Shown here one piece after another: positions 12,442 to 25,003 of a DNA stretch of 64,000 nucleotides. Numbering within the stretch: the first letter of the stretch is position 1; each line of letters begins with the position of its first letter. The stretch comes from Volvox africanus (Eukaryota; Chlorophyta; Chlorophyceae; Chlamydomonadales; Volvocaceae). Location: positions 992,001 through 1,056,000 of the forward strand of contig BSDZ01000015.1 of the NCBI GenBank assembly GCA_030268105.1, read 5' to 3'. The translations under genes were made by a program, and so were the position numbers. A model generated the notes under the pieces. The model did no database searches and had not been told where the DNA came from. It saw only the letters and a list, made by a program, of their open reading frames with translations.

Positions 12442-15400
12442 ATGAAGCTTTGCACAGAAGTCGCAGGGCTGAATGCCCTGCCGGCCAGCAGGAGGCGGAA
12501 TGCTAGGAAAGCCTTTAGCGGTGCACGTGTCGTTCAGCCTGCATGCCTTGCAAAACCCGCAAAATTCAATCGGCAGCAGAGGCTTGTCTGCAATGCCGTC
12601 GCTGAGCTTACTTCTGCGGAGCTTCGCGGTAGGTACGGGCGTGATTCCAAACCGTTATCTTATGGCTATTGATTGGGTGGCTTGGATCTAGCAGCGCCTC
12701 TGGATCCGTGGTATTTGCAGTCGCCGTGTTTTCTGACTGGTTTGGTTTGGGGGACATGAATTTTTTATGCTTTTCCTAATTTGATTCAGTACCATTCATA
12801 AGTTTCTTTGTGAAGTATGATGTGAGCTTGCGACTGGGTCATGGCCCCGCAGTAGTCACTTCGGCATGCCTGCCGAGTTGTCACCTGAGTACCCTCCCCT
12901 TGGCCGACATGAATTTGCAGCCATTAATGTATCGGAAGCAGACACGGTCGGTTTCGATGCCGAGGTTTCGACGCGCTTGGCGCGGTCCTACCCTCTCGCT
13001 GCTGTGGTGGGTCAGGATAACATTAAGCAGGCCTTGTTACTGGGCGCCGTGGATACTGGGCTCGGCGGTATCGCTATCGCCGGCCGCCGTGGCACGGCCA
13101 AGTCCATCATGGCCCGTGGTCTTCACGCACTCCTGCCGCCCATTGAGGTGGTAGAGGGCAGCTTCTGCAACGCTGACCCAGAGGACCCGAGGTCATGGGA
13201 GGTGAGGTCCTGGAGAGGAAATAGGTTGCAGTTTACCATGGCTACCTGGGATCCGGGTTCGTTCGGTGTGTTCTAGCGGCACCGAAGGGATGTTACTTGT
13301 AGAAACGGGCGGTACGCCTATGAATGGTCATATGCAGATGACGATGCGGATCGCAGGAAGATATGGGATTTGACACAGTATTTGACAGGCTTGGCGTTAA
13401 GGCTGGTGACCGGCATGAGGGCATGCTGACAGAACGATTGATTATTTTGAGGGGTCCGAATGTAGGCGAAGGTCTGCAAAATATTGTCACAGGGTAGGAA
13501 TGACCTGGAGGTATCTCAGGGAAAAGGTAATGCCGAAGACAACATGACCTTCGCCAGGTTGTGTTGGGCAGATATCATAATGACAGTCTCCACACCGGAT
13601 GGCGGAACTAGAGCACCGTTACCAGACTTTGCACTGTCGCTGTAGCGGCAACCGGATGTACGAGACAATGAGGTGCAGCAGCTGTCCTGGACATGGCAGG
13701 AAATGGCCAGTGCGTTCAACGCGCTAGCTTGGAGGCCTTTGCTACTCCCATGAAATCCAATTACCTTGCTTGTCCTTCTTTCCGTGTAACACGACCCATA
13801 GGCCGGCCTGAAGGAGAAGCTCGGGTCCGGCCCGGTCAAGCCCAAGCTCCGGTCCGCCCCGTTCGTCCAGATTCCTTTGGGCGTCACAGAGGACCGCCTG
13901 GTGGGCACCGTGGACATCGAGGCGTCTATGAAGGTACGGCAGTGCGGCTGGGTAAATGCGGGCCAAGCCCGAGTGGTTCAATCACTTTACTGTGTCGTGC
14001 ATAAGGACCTTGGGATAGCATAAGAAGAGGCAAGCACCTGCCTTACTACACATGCCGTTTCCTGGTGCATCGCAATCTTAAGCTTGACTCTTTGTAAAGG
14101 CCTTGCCGAGTCTCAGCTGCTGCTCCGAGTTCATGTTATCATTGCTGAAGTACATGATATGAAACTCGTAGCGGACGATGGCGTGGGGTTTCGGACCAGG
14201 CCCATACCTGCTCCGAAGCCCGTATCTCTGCCCTGCGTCCCCATTAACATCGCTCCATCCTTGCAAAGTCGTTGCCCCGATTCGTCCCTTTATTCGAATG
14301 CAGGAGGGCCGCACGGTGTTCCAGCCGGGTCTATTGGCGGAGGCCCACCGCGGCATCTTGTACGTGGATGAGATCAACTTGCTGGACGACGGCATCGCCA
14401 ACCTGCTGCTGTCCATTCTATCTGATGGAGTCAACGTAGTAGAGCGTGAGGGCATTTCAATCAGCCACCCGTGAGTGCAAATTTGGATAGGGCGAGGGGA
14501 AATGCAGAATAGTTCCTAAGCAATCTCGATGAGAAGGGGAGGGTGGCGGATCGAGGGCAAGCTGGTGGGTTTATGCATATACATAAGATCGCAACACAAT
14601 ATTGTAAACTTAACTGTTATAGAGCGAACGTGTGATATTTTGGGTCGGTCAAGGGTTAAGGAACCGACTTTATACGGTACCTTGTCTCATTCGAGGTCAC
14701 AACTTTCGGCACCTGTTAAGGTGCACGTCTCCTCTTCCTGTCATCCTTCCTCCCCTCCCCAAGTCCCTTCTTCCGTGGACTGTTCGCCCCCCTCGCGTTC
14801 ACACCCCGCCCTCGCTTGCCTCAGCTGCCGCCCCCTCCTGATCGCGACCTACAACCCCGAGGAGGGCGCCCTCCGCGAGCACCTGCTGGACCGCATCGCA
14901 ATCACCCTGTCCGCAGATGTGCCGTCCACATTCGACGACCGCGTGAAGGCCATTGACGCAGCCATTCGCTTCCAGGATAAGCCGCAGGTAACGAGGGTGT
15001 CTGTTTGGGGGGTGGCGGGTTGCGTGGAGGCTGCCTTTGACATGTCTGCCTGTGCATGGCTGGCGATCTTGGTTTCTTATGAACTTTGTAGCCATGTTCG
15101 ACTCCTCACCGCTTAACTGTTTGAATGTGAGCTAGCTCATCCTGGCCCTACTTCTTCATTGGTTTCTAACAGGATACAATCGATGAGACGTCCGAGTTGA
15201 CAGACGCGCTGCGCACCTCGGTGAGTTATCGGACCTTGGGTCAGTGGGGCGATGTTCAACGCTAATCAACGCTCAATGCTAGTTAATCGTTGGATCTCGA
15301 CAAAGCAAAACCATCGAAGCGTTCCTAAGAATAGCATGTTCCAGTTATTTAGCAGGGTTTGCTTGCATATCATATGATGTGAGGAGTATTTGGGCCCAAC

Positions 15401-18400
15401 CAAACGCAAGTGGGCTGGATTAAGTAACCTGTCCCATCTCAACCCGTTCCCTCACCTTCCCGCGTCCCCCGCAGGTCATTCTCGCTCGTGAGTACCTGAA
15501 GGAGGTCAACATTGCGCCCGAGCAGGTAGGCCGTTTCGGGCCCAGACGTTCTAGTTCAAGGGTGTAGATCAGGACCGGTCGCGACTGGACGTGTCTGCAC
15601 ACTGGTGGGCAAGAACGGGGACCCAGAGCTGATGGTGCATGAGTTGCGAACTGAACGATCCTACAACAGCATGCTTGCTCTCAGTGGGAAGGGGTGTTTG
15701 GACTCGGAAGACGTTTGCACAGGCGCCTGTCCCAACCTCCTGGCCTTGTCAATTGGTATGATTTACGCTGGAGGCTTGCCTAGGTAGGGTCATGGGGTCT
15801 AGCGCCGTGAATTTTCGCCTCGTACGGGGCGTGCTCTAATTGTGCTGGCGATACATCGGCCGCTGCATGTACATGTGTGACCAGAGATACTCGGCAACCG
15901 AAGTGCTACATATCCGCACGCCATTTTACGGGTCTACGGTGGTGGGACTTGCAGGTGACGTACCTGGTGGAGGAGGCCCGCCGTGGCGGTGTGCAGGGCC
16001 ACCGGGCGGAGCTGTATGCGGTCAAGGTGAGGGTTATTGAACCATGTGACGGTGGAAGGAATGGAAAAGCTTATTGATTGCATACTGGTGGCGTTTATGA
16101 CAACTCATCCATGTGTCTGTTTCACTGAGGCCGAAATGTGTTACTTTTCCTAGAGCGCAGGAATACTCTATTCATGGGGTATCGTGATGCAGCAGCAGAA
16201 TATAATACAAGAAACTTAAGGGTAAAATGCAGTGATAATTAGCCACATGTATACAAACATAACAGCACGCGTCTCTTGACGGGCGCAATACCCGGTGAAG
16301 CGCAGGCTCTCTTATGTCACCGCTGCATTTCTTTGCCGCACAGCCTGATATGACACAGGGCGGGGCTTCATCAGTAAGGTTGGGCTCAGATTTGTGACGC
16401 CCGTCCACTCGTTCCGTCTCATTCATTGACTTTCAATGCGTGCGTGCATACTCATATTTCCCTGCCCGGCCACCCGTCCTGCCCCGCCCGCAGGTGGCCA
16501 AGGCATGCGCCGCACTTGAGGGTCGTGAGCGCGTCAACAAGGACGACCTCCGCCAGGCGGTGCAGCTGGTCATCCTGCCCCGGGCCACCATCCTGGATCA
16601 ACCTCCGCAGGACGAGCAGCCGCCGCCACCACCACCGCCGCCACCGCCGCCGCCTCCCCAGGTAAAAACCGTAATTTTACATGCGATATTCAAGTGGCTT
16701 CACGTGCTTCTGGGAGCACGTAACTGTTAATTCGTCTATACTTCCTACTCCGGCTGTGATATCTCTCAATTTTTGCAGGATAACATGGAGGAGGAGGACC
16801 AAGAGGAGAAGGAGGAGGAGAAGGAGGAGGAGGACAAGGAAAACGATAACCAGGACCAGCCCGAGGTAAAACAAACAGGCGCACTACTTACACTACTACA
16901 AGGCATGGAAATCGCATATCATTAATGTAGGCTGCCCTGCATGGCCAGAGTCCAGCCGCACACTGACCACGTCCCTTCCATTCGGTGCGCTTTTGATTCT
17001 GTCTTCTTTTACGCTTGTTAACCCTCACTTCCTCACAGATCCCGCAGGAGTTCATGTTTGAGGCTGAGGGAGTCATCATGGACCCCTCCATCCTCGTGTT
17101 CGCACAACAGCAGCAGCGCGCACAGGGGCGCAGCGGACGCGCCAAAACGCTAATTTTCTCAGATGACCGCGGCAGGTACATCAAACCCATGCTGCCCAAG
17201 GGTGACAAAGTTAAGCGTCTGGCAGTAGATGCCACTCTGCGAGCCGCGGCACCGTACCAAAAGGTAACAAATCTCTCAACAAGTCACGAAACCAGCCGGG
17301 AACGTGCTTTATCTTCATCTTTGCGCTTCATTTAGTAAAATTGCTTGTAATTTGCTTTATGCTCTTTGGCCGATATACGAGCCGGCTGTAACAGGATGCA
17401 CCTATTCTTTGACGGTGTTCACGTCCAGGTGCTGTCGTGAGCGAATATGGCTCTGTCCGCTTCACCATACGCGATTTCAGCACCTCATCTCTTCTCCATC
17501 CCACGTACCCCCGTTTTCGTCTCTCAGCTTTTTTGCGGCCTTTATTGTCCAGGACGAAGCGATTGGTTCGCTCACATGGCCCTTCCCTTATACCCGTGGA
17601 TGTTTAACAGATTCGGCGGCAACAGGCGATTAACGAGGGCAAGCAGCAACGCAAGGTGTATGTTGACAAGCCGGATATGCGTTCTAAGAAGCTGGCTCGC
17701 AAGGTGAGATTGTGGAAGAGTGGCCGAGATGGGCTGTCGGCTTGGAAGACCTGGATTCGCACAAACTTTCACAGGCTTTCTTTGAGAAAGCGTCCCCGGG
17801 TGTAGTTCGAGCATCTGGACGCTTGGGACTTAGCTGGGTATCACGTCCTGCAGTCATCGCCTCGCGGGACTGAGTGTCTGGGGTTGATGTCACATATCAT
17901 GCGCAAATTCCTGGGTGTCGTTTCCCTGTGGCCTTCTTTTGCAGAATATGCTAAGTCCTTTTTATTTAACGGTGCATTCCGTAAAGTGGAACTCTGGGTA
18001 TTGATTGATGTTTGTTGTGTGTAGGATAGGGGGGTACATCACCCGTGGCCACTAACCTGGCAGTCCCTACCTTCCCCGGTGTTTCGGGGCACCCTCATCC
18101 AGTCTCCCATGCCGACTTCTCCGAAATCAGTGGTTTTCCCAGGTTCAGCACCCACCACCAGCATCCAGCGGAATCTGCCGAATCAACTAAGGTGTCAACT
18201 CCGCTACTGGTCAGCTCGCAGGTCACTTTAATTGGGGTCGTCACCGTCCATCGACATGGGGGCACCCTGCCCTTAACTTTAGGGTCTTTGGCCCACTCTC
18301 GGTCGGGGTAGAACCTGGAACTCCAGGGGCATATTAGTCGTGCCATAACAGTCGTGCCTGAACACATATACGCCAACTGTTGTATATACGCCAACTGATT

Positions 18401-19366
18401 GAAAACCCCTCACCTTCAGGCTGGCGCTCTAGTGATCTTCGTGGTGGATGCGAGCGGCTCTATGGCGCTGAACCGCATGAGCGCTGCTAAGGGCGCTTGC
18501 ATGCGCCTGCTGGCCGAGTCGTACACGTCACGTGACCAGGTATGCCGGGTAAAAGGCAACACGCAGGAAGGGAGCTTTGCATTTACACCATTCCCTCAAA
18601 TTTCATACGAAGCAAGCAAGGCGCATGAGGCGTTAGGAGCATGGCCTGGCCAGGCTTGTTACCAAATTAGGCTGTCAACCCCTTTTTCACAACTGAATCA
18701 TCTGAACCCTATCCACCTGCCTATTCGCCTTCTCGCCTTACAAATGTTTATTCCGCCCCGTTAAAGTTTAATAACCAAATGAACAGCGCCGATTTTGGTG
18801 TTATCAAAACTTAATCTAAATGAAACTTTCTGTTTTCTTTTCGTTTCCCAATCACTTTGCAGGTCTGCCTCATTCCCTTCTATGGTGACAGGGCTGAGGT
18901 GCTCTTACCGCCGTCCAAGTCCATTGCCATGGCGCGTCGCCGCCTGGACTCGCTGCCCTGCGGTGGCGGCTCCCCATTGGCCCATGGCCTGTCCACGGCA
19001 GTGCGTGTGGGCATGCAGGCCTCACAGGCGGGCGAGGTGGGGCGAGTCATGATGGTTCTGATCACCGATGGGCGTGCCAACGTGAGTCTGGCCAAGTCCA
19101 ACGAGGACCCCGAGGCCCTCAAACCCGATGCACCCAAGCCGTCAGCTGACCAGCTCAAGGACGAGGTGCGTGACATGGCTAAGAAGGCGGCGGCAGCGGG
19201 GATCAACGTGCTGGTCATTGACACGGAGAACAAGTTCGTGAGCACGGGGTTCGCAGAAGAGATCTCCAAGGCGGCACAGGGCAAGTACTACTACCTGCCC
19301 AACGCGTCAGATGCAGCCATTGCAGCCGCCGCGAGCACAGCCATGGCGGCAGCGAAGGCACTGTGA
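12442..19366 (+). CDS. Magnesium chelatase subunit D (ChlD), copy 1
   Basis: ChlD joins ChlI and ChlH in the plastid to insert Mg2+ into protoporphyrin IX, the first step committed to chlorophyll. Fourteen exons with GT/AG borders and matching phases: 12442-12628, 12921-13201, 13802-13933, 14304-14470, 14825-14987, 15173-15220, 15475-15525, 15955-16026, 16494-16661, 16779-16865, 17039-17263, 17611-17703, 18420-18539, 18863-19366; 765 residues. Residues 1-62 are basic and Ser/Ala-rich, as a transit peptide would be. The AAA+ part has GRRGTAKS (about 117-124), [11 protein letters not shown] and Walker-B-like [12 protein letters not shown] (about 218-229). A proline run ends exon 9 and an acidic Glu/Asp linker forms exon 10. 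The C-terminal integrin-I/vWA domain has the MIDAS motif DASGSMA (568) and ITDGRAN (666). The start ATG was chosen because it opens the targeting-like sequence; an upstream in-frame Met exists at 12394. Every family-diagnostic motif is intact. Confidence 0.93.
18019..18297. mobile_element. Dispersed repeat R1, copy 2
   Basis: Second copy of the 279-bp repeat of 6965-7243, in the same orientation and almost identical, inside the intron between exons 12 and 13 of CHLD copy 1. The flanks differ from those of copy 1 and no target duplication is obvious. CHLD copy 2 lacks this insertion, so it came after the gene duplication or was removed from one copy. Confidence 0.8.
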
Positions 19367-19429
19367 GGCCCTTCACCGGGCGGCAGCAACGAATGCAAAC
19401 CACGGACCATGATAGACTTGGCTGTGCCG

Positions 19430-20300
19430 CGGCCTGAGGCTCACCCTTTCCGGTGAGGTCTGTTGCCATAGCCCGGCAACAGAACTGGTGCTGCTGCTGC
19501 ACCCGGCCCCTTGTCCTCTGCCAAAGCGATGGCAGCTCTGAAGGCAAGGGAGAAGATATCAATCGCCATCGTGACACTGGTTCCTGGGGTTTGTTTTGCC
19601 CTGTTGGCTCTGCGTCCGGTGGTGGGATCCCTCCCCGGCAGCAGCGGGCTGACAGTTGCAGCATCCGCAACGGTGGCGACTGGAGCATCCAGCAGACAGC
19701 AGCCAGAGCGTGACAGACGTGGGGGCGTGGATAGATCTCCATGCAATTGGAGAAGGCCGGGTGTATTGAACTGGGGATCTGGGAAGGGGAGTTGGAATCG
19801 TGAGTGGGGGAAAGGTCATTGGGGACCACATGATTCATTTGCAGCCGGGTAAGTGAGTTTTGGAGACCTAGCACTACGGCATCGGTGCCCAAGCGGCTGT
19901 AACTTTTAAGTTTCTACCGGCTTTCCCGATCAGCCAGCTGCGGTGGGGCAAAGGCATGAGAGTTCAGAGAACATTCGTAATGGGGGTTGTGTGAATTTCT
20001 TCCTTTCTAGTCGGATGCCACGCCCAACAAGCTTCTTCAAGTTCCGAAAGATAAGGGTGACTTACGTCCAATATGGTTTCGCTGGTGAAAGCAGAGCTGG
20101 TAATTGCACTGTGACGACGTGGCAAGGGTGTGCGCTGCTAGGTGCTACATATACAGTTCTATATAGAAAGTCAGTCTTAGCAGCCAGCTGTGAGTTTTTC
20201 CGTTTTCGAGTGAGACTTTGTACATTTTTGGACCAAGGCGCACACGGACCTTGGACCCTTGGGTCAGCCGAACTGCTTCGTGCCGTACTGTGTAGCAGTG
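19430..20300 (+). repeat. Inverted duplicate, left arm (~850 bp)
   Basis: This sequence returns as its reverse complement at about 46180-47032, roughly 98% identical by eye. It starts close behind the stop codon of CHLD copy 1; the other arm sits in front of CHLD copy 2. Both arms keep an open frame of 113 residues (MSSAKAMAALKAREKIS...; 19511-19852 here) that ends at a good donor (GG/GTAAGT), and a later frame beginning near SFFKFRKIRVTYVQYGF after a possible acceptor. Whether it is a gene fragment or an unclassified transposon cannot be decided. The outer edges are sharp. Confidence 0.8.
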
Positions 20301-20354
20301 GGGGCGTGTGAAGAGCACGATTACCACTGATGACGCTCTGTACCAAGCACTTTT

Positions 20355-21235
20355 TGTTGTATCCTTCTTCGCTCATGCACTGGATCTGCAAGTCTGACTG
20401 TTAGATAGTAGTGCCTCGTGCTTACGAACAGCAAAGCACTTCAATGTGAGCAATGTGACAGCGGAAGACTTTAGAGCAAGGAAAGATTCAACTTACAACG
20501 ATCCATGTAACAAGGCGAATGGCGCAGAAGCGCCAGAACGAGTGAAACTGACTTGTCATAATTTGGGTTTAAATGTCGTGATTTATGTTACAATCCACGA
20601 TTACAGAATGGTAGTCGGCCATCAGACCCCGCGGGCAGCATTCATCATACGGCTGATGGTGATATGCTGGAATAGCTCAGGTGTACGTATGCCAATGAGA
20701 TGAAGTTAAGTGCACGAGTACTTATCCAAAGTGGTCGTCAAGTCGACTTCAGTCTCTAGGTGGCTGTCCTCGCACCTATCATGCTCACGATGCCGATGTG
20801 CTGTACAAATCACACTGGATCCCGATCCCAAGTGTGAGTACACTATCAGAGCACTCTTCTGATTATCACGTAATTCATGAGATAAATGAATGCAACATAT
20901 GCAAGGTGCAAAGGTCCGAATATCGATCATCAGTTGCCAACTAACCATCACAATCATCCCATTTCCCCAGATGCACCTGATTCATGATACGAATGATGTA
21001 ATAATATATCAAATATTATTTCTTGATGGATTATGCCATAATGGTGTCGTGCATCAGTGTCCACCTCGAGTCAAACATGTTTGACTGACAGCATGTCACG
21101 AGTGATGATGTGGAATGTCAATATAGCTAGATATACACGAATATATCACACTATCCTGCTCATATCATGTTTGCTCACGCCTCGGTAGACTCGGGTCTAC
21201 TTCGGCATGGGTGGTGATCGAACCATGGTACAACA
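20355..21235 (-). mobile_element. LTR family B, 3' LTR of truncated element E
   Basis: A complete minus-strand LTR of about 881 bp, TGTTGT...ACAACA ends. The polypurine tract (GGGAGGGGGGATAAT on the minus strand) lies directly upstream at 21236-21255, so this is the 3' LTR of the element whose pol remnant follows. It shares its sequence family with LTRs at 22490, 37690, 38505, 41714, 43039 and 43853. Confidence 0.85.
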
Positions 21236-22489
21236 ATTATCCCCCCTCCCATATGCAGCGTCCTCGCTGCATTGTACAGCATCGACTGCAGAGATCATTG
21301 GGTCTGCGTGGCATGTAGATGAGCTTCCTCAAGTAGGGGCTTCATATCCGGCGAAAAGCTGCACATCGGCTCCCATGAGTTGTGCTTGCTAGGATAACCA
21401 GTCCACTTGACCAGATACTCGTGTACCGTCCTCTTGCGTCAGTGTCGACCTACACATCGAGCCCGATAATCCAATATCCGTTCCACATTGTAAACCTTTT
21501 CCTTGCCTGTGATCCAGGTCTCGGGACCGGGGTCCATTACTGCAGGGGCATCGGTGTTATTGGAAACGGGTGCCATGCCACGGTAGGGGTGAATGAGAGA
21601 AATATGAACGTGGGGTGGATATTCATGTCAGAGGGTAGGGATAGCTCCACAGCTACATTTCCTACCATGCGTACAACGGGATATGGACCGATCCAGCGAG
21701 GTAACAATTTTCGGGAACCTTCAGCAAGCGAACGTAGGTTCTTAGAGCTCAATAAAACCATTTGTCCTTCCGGAAATGTTATGTCTCATTTGGACTTATT
21801 GTAGTAGTCCGTCGTCCGTCGCTGTGCCACATCCAGGCACACCTTCGCGTCTGTCATACGGGATAGAAACGACTTGGCAAAGGTTTTAGCCGCAGGGATA
21901 TTCACCTCCAATTCACGCCACATGGGTAACGTGGGATGAAATCCGTAATTAAGGAAAAATGGGCTTTGACCTGTGGAACGGTTAACAGCGTTGTTAAGCA
22001 CCAATTCTGCTGAAGTCAGAAACGTATCCCTGACAAGGGGTGTGCGTCCGGCAAAATTTCGTAACATGTGGCCCAACATGCGATTCGTGCGCTTGATTTG
22101 TCCATCAGAGTGCGGGTGATATGCCATGCTCAAATGAACGCGCATACCAATGAGTTGACACAGTGCTTCCCAAAATATAGACGTGAATTGAACGCCACGG
22201 TCCGATATCACATTTTAGGAATGCCATGCAATCAAACCACGTTATCGAAAAACAATTGTGCTGTCTGCTCAGCGGTGCAAGACGAGGTGCAAGGGGCTAA
22301 GTGAACCATTTTGGTCAACCGATCGACCATGATGAACACCGAGTCGTATCCCCCCACAGTTTTGGGTAGCGCGACCATGAAGTCCATCGAAACACTTTCC
22401 CAAGGGGCATCTGGTATAGGTAAAGGTTGTAATAAACCCTAGCCCTTACTGGATAGTGTTTTATTGTGCTGACACAAACTGCAACATTG
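21236..22489 (-). pseudogene. Ty3/gypsy pol remnant (integrase and chromodomain), element E
   Basis: Minus-strand remnant covering only the end of pol. In coding order there is a broken zinc-binding part of integrase near 22300-22489, then the catalytic core from ISDRGVQFTSIFWEAL through HPHSDGQIKRTNRML (22211-21786), then RKLLPRWIGPYPVV and a degraded chromodomain with WTGYPSKHNSWE to about 21250. Stops and frame changes separate the pieces, so it is not functional. Everything upstream of integrase is missing; the sequence is cut by a plus-strand LTR B starting at 22490. Confidence 0.85.
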
Positions 22490-23705
22490 TGTTGTATGCC
22501 GGTTTGATCACCGCCCATGCCGAAGTAGGCCTGAGTTTACCAAAGCATGGAAATCATGATATGAGCACACTAGCGTGATATATTCACGTATTATTATTAT
22601 TATTTCATTACTCCGGCCGAAGCGTGTGTTAAGGGGAAGACGGCACTGAGGGGGTACACTTCACGGACTCCCTATACTCCATATCTCCACCGCTATCCCG
22701 ATTGATCGTCCATCTTCTTTGATCAACGTTGAACCATTATCGCTGACCACACGCCACACTCTCACTGTGGGACACGACCCGTTCTTGCATCTTGCCAGAG
22801 TTGGGTGCTCCTGTATATATACACCTGGCCTCTTGAAATCTGCACCGCCCATGTCACGCACTACCACATGGCACCCTGTGCTTGCGGCACCCTTTGTCCT
22901 GGCGGAGGGTACTAAGCCCCCTACAACCCGCTTCAGCCGCTTGGGAATTCTGCAACCCTCGTCTTAGTCTCGTGCGAGGTTCGGCCTAGCCATGCTTTCT
23001 TAGTAGCCTCCGATCAATTTCTTGTCCAGCTTCAGATGGGCCTTGTTTTCCAAGGTCTCCTCACCCACGGCTCCTAGCCTTCTGGTGATGGGCTTGCCAC
23101 CACATACCCACTGGTTGCTGTAAGCCTCGAACAACCTGCAGTGACAGCGATGGGATTCAAACCCATACCTCCTGATGGAAACATCAATTCTCTTCCAATC
23201 AAGCTACACTGCCATATATTCACGTATATCTAGCTAAAATCGCATTTCGCATGATTACTTGTAACATCACGCTGTCAAACATGTTGACTCGAAGCCGGTA
23301 TCGATGTATGAGACCATTACGGCATAATATATCAAGTAATAATATTTCAAATATTATTACGTCATTCATATCATAAACCACACGCATATGCGGAAATGTG
23401 ACGATTGTGATGGTTGGTCGGCAACCGAATATTGATATTCGGACCTTTGCATTCTGCATATGTTGCATCCACTAATATCACGGATTACGCGATATTCAGG
23501 ATAGTGCTCTGATAGTACTCACACTTGGGATCGGGATCCAGTGTGATTTGTACTGCACATCGGTATCGCGAGCGTGATAGGTGCGAGGATGGCCGCCTAG
23601 AGACCGAAGTCGGCTTGGCGCTACTTTGGTTAAAGTACTCGCGTACTCAACTCAGTCTAATTCCCATACATACGATATATCCATTTATTATCGGCCTGAG
23701 CTATC
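22490..23705 (+). mobile_element. LTR family B (plus), split by a SINE and cut by element A
   Basis: Begins TGTTGTATGCCGG at 22490 inside the pol remnant of element E. It is interrupted by a SINE at 22592-23213 and continues at 23228 to 23705, where the 5' LTR of element A begins. The terminal part found in other B copies (ending GGAAGGATACAACA) is missing and does not resume after element A. Confidence 0.8.
22592..23213 (-). mobile_element. tRNA-derived SINE with 14-bp target duplication
   Basis: A 622-bp insertion bounded by the direct repeat ATATATTCACGTAT (22578-22591 and 23214-23227). Read on the minus strand it starts with a tRNA-like head: acceptor strand GGCAGTG pairing with CGCTGTC, A-box-like TAGCTTGATTGG, and a T arm of five perfect pairs with B box GGTTTGAATCC. 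The anticodon arm is shrunken, so it is not a working tRNA. A unique body follows, and the 3' end is an (ATA)n tail. Head, body, tail and duplication are the complete hallmark set of a SINE. It would be transcribed by RNA polymerase III and moved by a LINE elsewhere. Confidence 0.85.
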
Positions 23706-24537
23706 TGTTGTGCTACGGTTCATTTCCCGCCAATGCGTAGGTCGATGCGACCCTACAAGGTGAAGTGTTATCTTGATGAACGCATGAATGATTATTGCAT
23801 ATGAATGAACCTGCATGATATAGATGTATTCGCATACATTTATATATGCATTTGGCATGTCATCATTATCTATCGCAACATCGCATCATGGCAAATCCGC
23901 CTAGCATGCATGAAATACCGAATCATTGAAGTGCGCATTATGCTCGTGCTATGAAACGATAAGTAATATTATTTGATATAATATTACTTCATTACAGCAC
24001 ACGTTGAGAGCGCCGCACTCGTCGCGATGCATGCCTTGCAACCGAATATCGTTATTCGGACCCTTGCATCATGCGAATGCCGGAAAGGCTTATACGTTGT
24101 TATGCGTAGACATTGCCTATACGCAGTAGGGTTGTCACACTTAGGATCGGCCTCCTAGTGTGAATCGTACGGCATTGCGATGCTGCGAGTATAACAGATG
24201 CGAGGACGGCTAAGCAAGACAAGACATTCGATACCGGAGAACACTCGTGTGTTCTACATTATTATTGCTATACGCTATTCTACTTAGCCCGAGCTAAGCC
24301 TAAACTTTGCTATCACCGCCTCGTGATGATTGCTTGCTTCCGGCGCTGACGGCGATTACGTCCATTGCACCGCTTCGATCTGTAAGACTGTAAGTTATAT
24401 TTCTTCTTGTTTGAAGTCTTCCGCTGTCTCTGTTTGCTCACGCTTGCCTTGCTGTACTTGCAAGTGCTCGCGCATTGGTGTCGCAAGCCTTCAGATGCGC
24501 AGATACTGATGAGCAAACACGAAGGAGAGGTACAACA
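23706..24537 (+). repeat. 5' LTR of element A
   Basis: 832 bp, TGTTGTGC...GTACAACA. Close to the 3' LTR at 30361-31193 but with scattered point differences, so the insertion is not very recent. Confidence 0.92.
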
Positions 24538-24540
24538 AAT

Positions 24541-24555
24541 TGGTATCGAGACAGG
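24541..24555 (+). other. Primer-binding site of element A
   Basis: TGGTATCGAGACAGG starts three bases after the 5' LTR, the normal place for the tRNA primer site. It resembles the TGGTATC start of initiator-Met primer sites. The same motif, with small changes, follows the LTRs of the minus-strand elements at 37690, 41714 and 43039. Confidence 0.75.
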
Positions 24556-24604
24556 TTCGTTGCCTAACTGTCTCTCTTTGTCTAATCGGAATTAGGCTCT
24601 TTCT

Positions 24605-24916
24605 ATGGCGAGTTCCAGCGACGAACCACGAGGACCACTAGATACTTTTGCCGAAGACCTAGGCCGCGCCGTTTTGGACGCCGCCGCTTCCGGTTTGTAA
24701 TTGTTTAATTGCTTTTATTTAGATTGCTGCGCTTGTTGTGTAAGTGTACGCTCTGAGTCGCAGGTAATCTCAGTGCACCGGCATTGCTTGCCGCGGCGAC
24801 TGAGACCGGCTTTCGTCCAGACCAGTTGGCGACTCTCATCGCCCAAACTACGGAGATCAGGACTCAGCTGGGCAAGTACTTGCTGAGTTTACTGAATCTT
24901 CTCAAAAGTACTTTCG
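24605..24916 (+). CDS. Conserved, apparently spliced leader ORF of element A
   Basis: Between LTR and gag lies a small coding unit that seems to have an intron: exon 24605-24692 (MASSSDEPRG... ending LGRAVLDAAASG) and exon 24764-24916 (NLSAPALL... to LLNLLKSTFG). The phases match (1/1) and a second donor GGTAGG follows. The related minus-strand elements D (41640 to about 41330) and F (near 37620-37550) keep the same first-exon ending (D/E-LGRA-V/I-LD) and the same GTTTGT donor, which argues for selection. It may extend Gag or make a separate small protein; the join to the gag ATG could not be brought into frame with confidence. Confidence 0.5.
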
Positions 24917-25003
24917 GTAGGCTCACTGAATCGTTTTGTACTCTTGCCTTTGCGATAGAAGTCGGCTTCTATTACGCAAACCTAGGGTATCGTTTCGTGC
25001 TCC

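Noticed and set aside
12836..12920. Exon 2 of CHLD copy 1 starting at the upstream AG near 12851, giving [13 protein letters not shown]
   Set aside because: The phase fits only with an alternative exon 1 donor; the TTTGCAG acceptor at 12920 keeps phase with the GTAGGT donor and aligns residue for residue with copy 2.
23128..23213. Functional tRNA gene on the minus strand
   Set aside because: Acceptor and T stems pair, but the anticodon loop is only six bases and the D stem is poor; TSD and tail show it is a SINE head.
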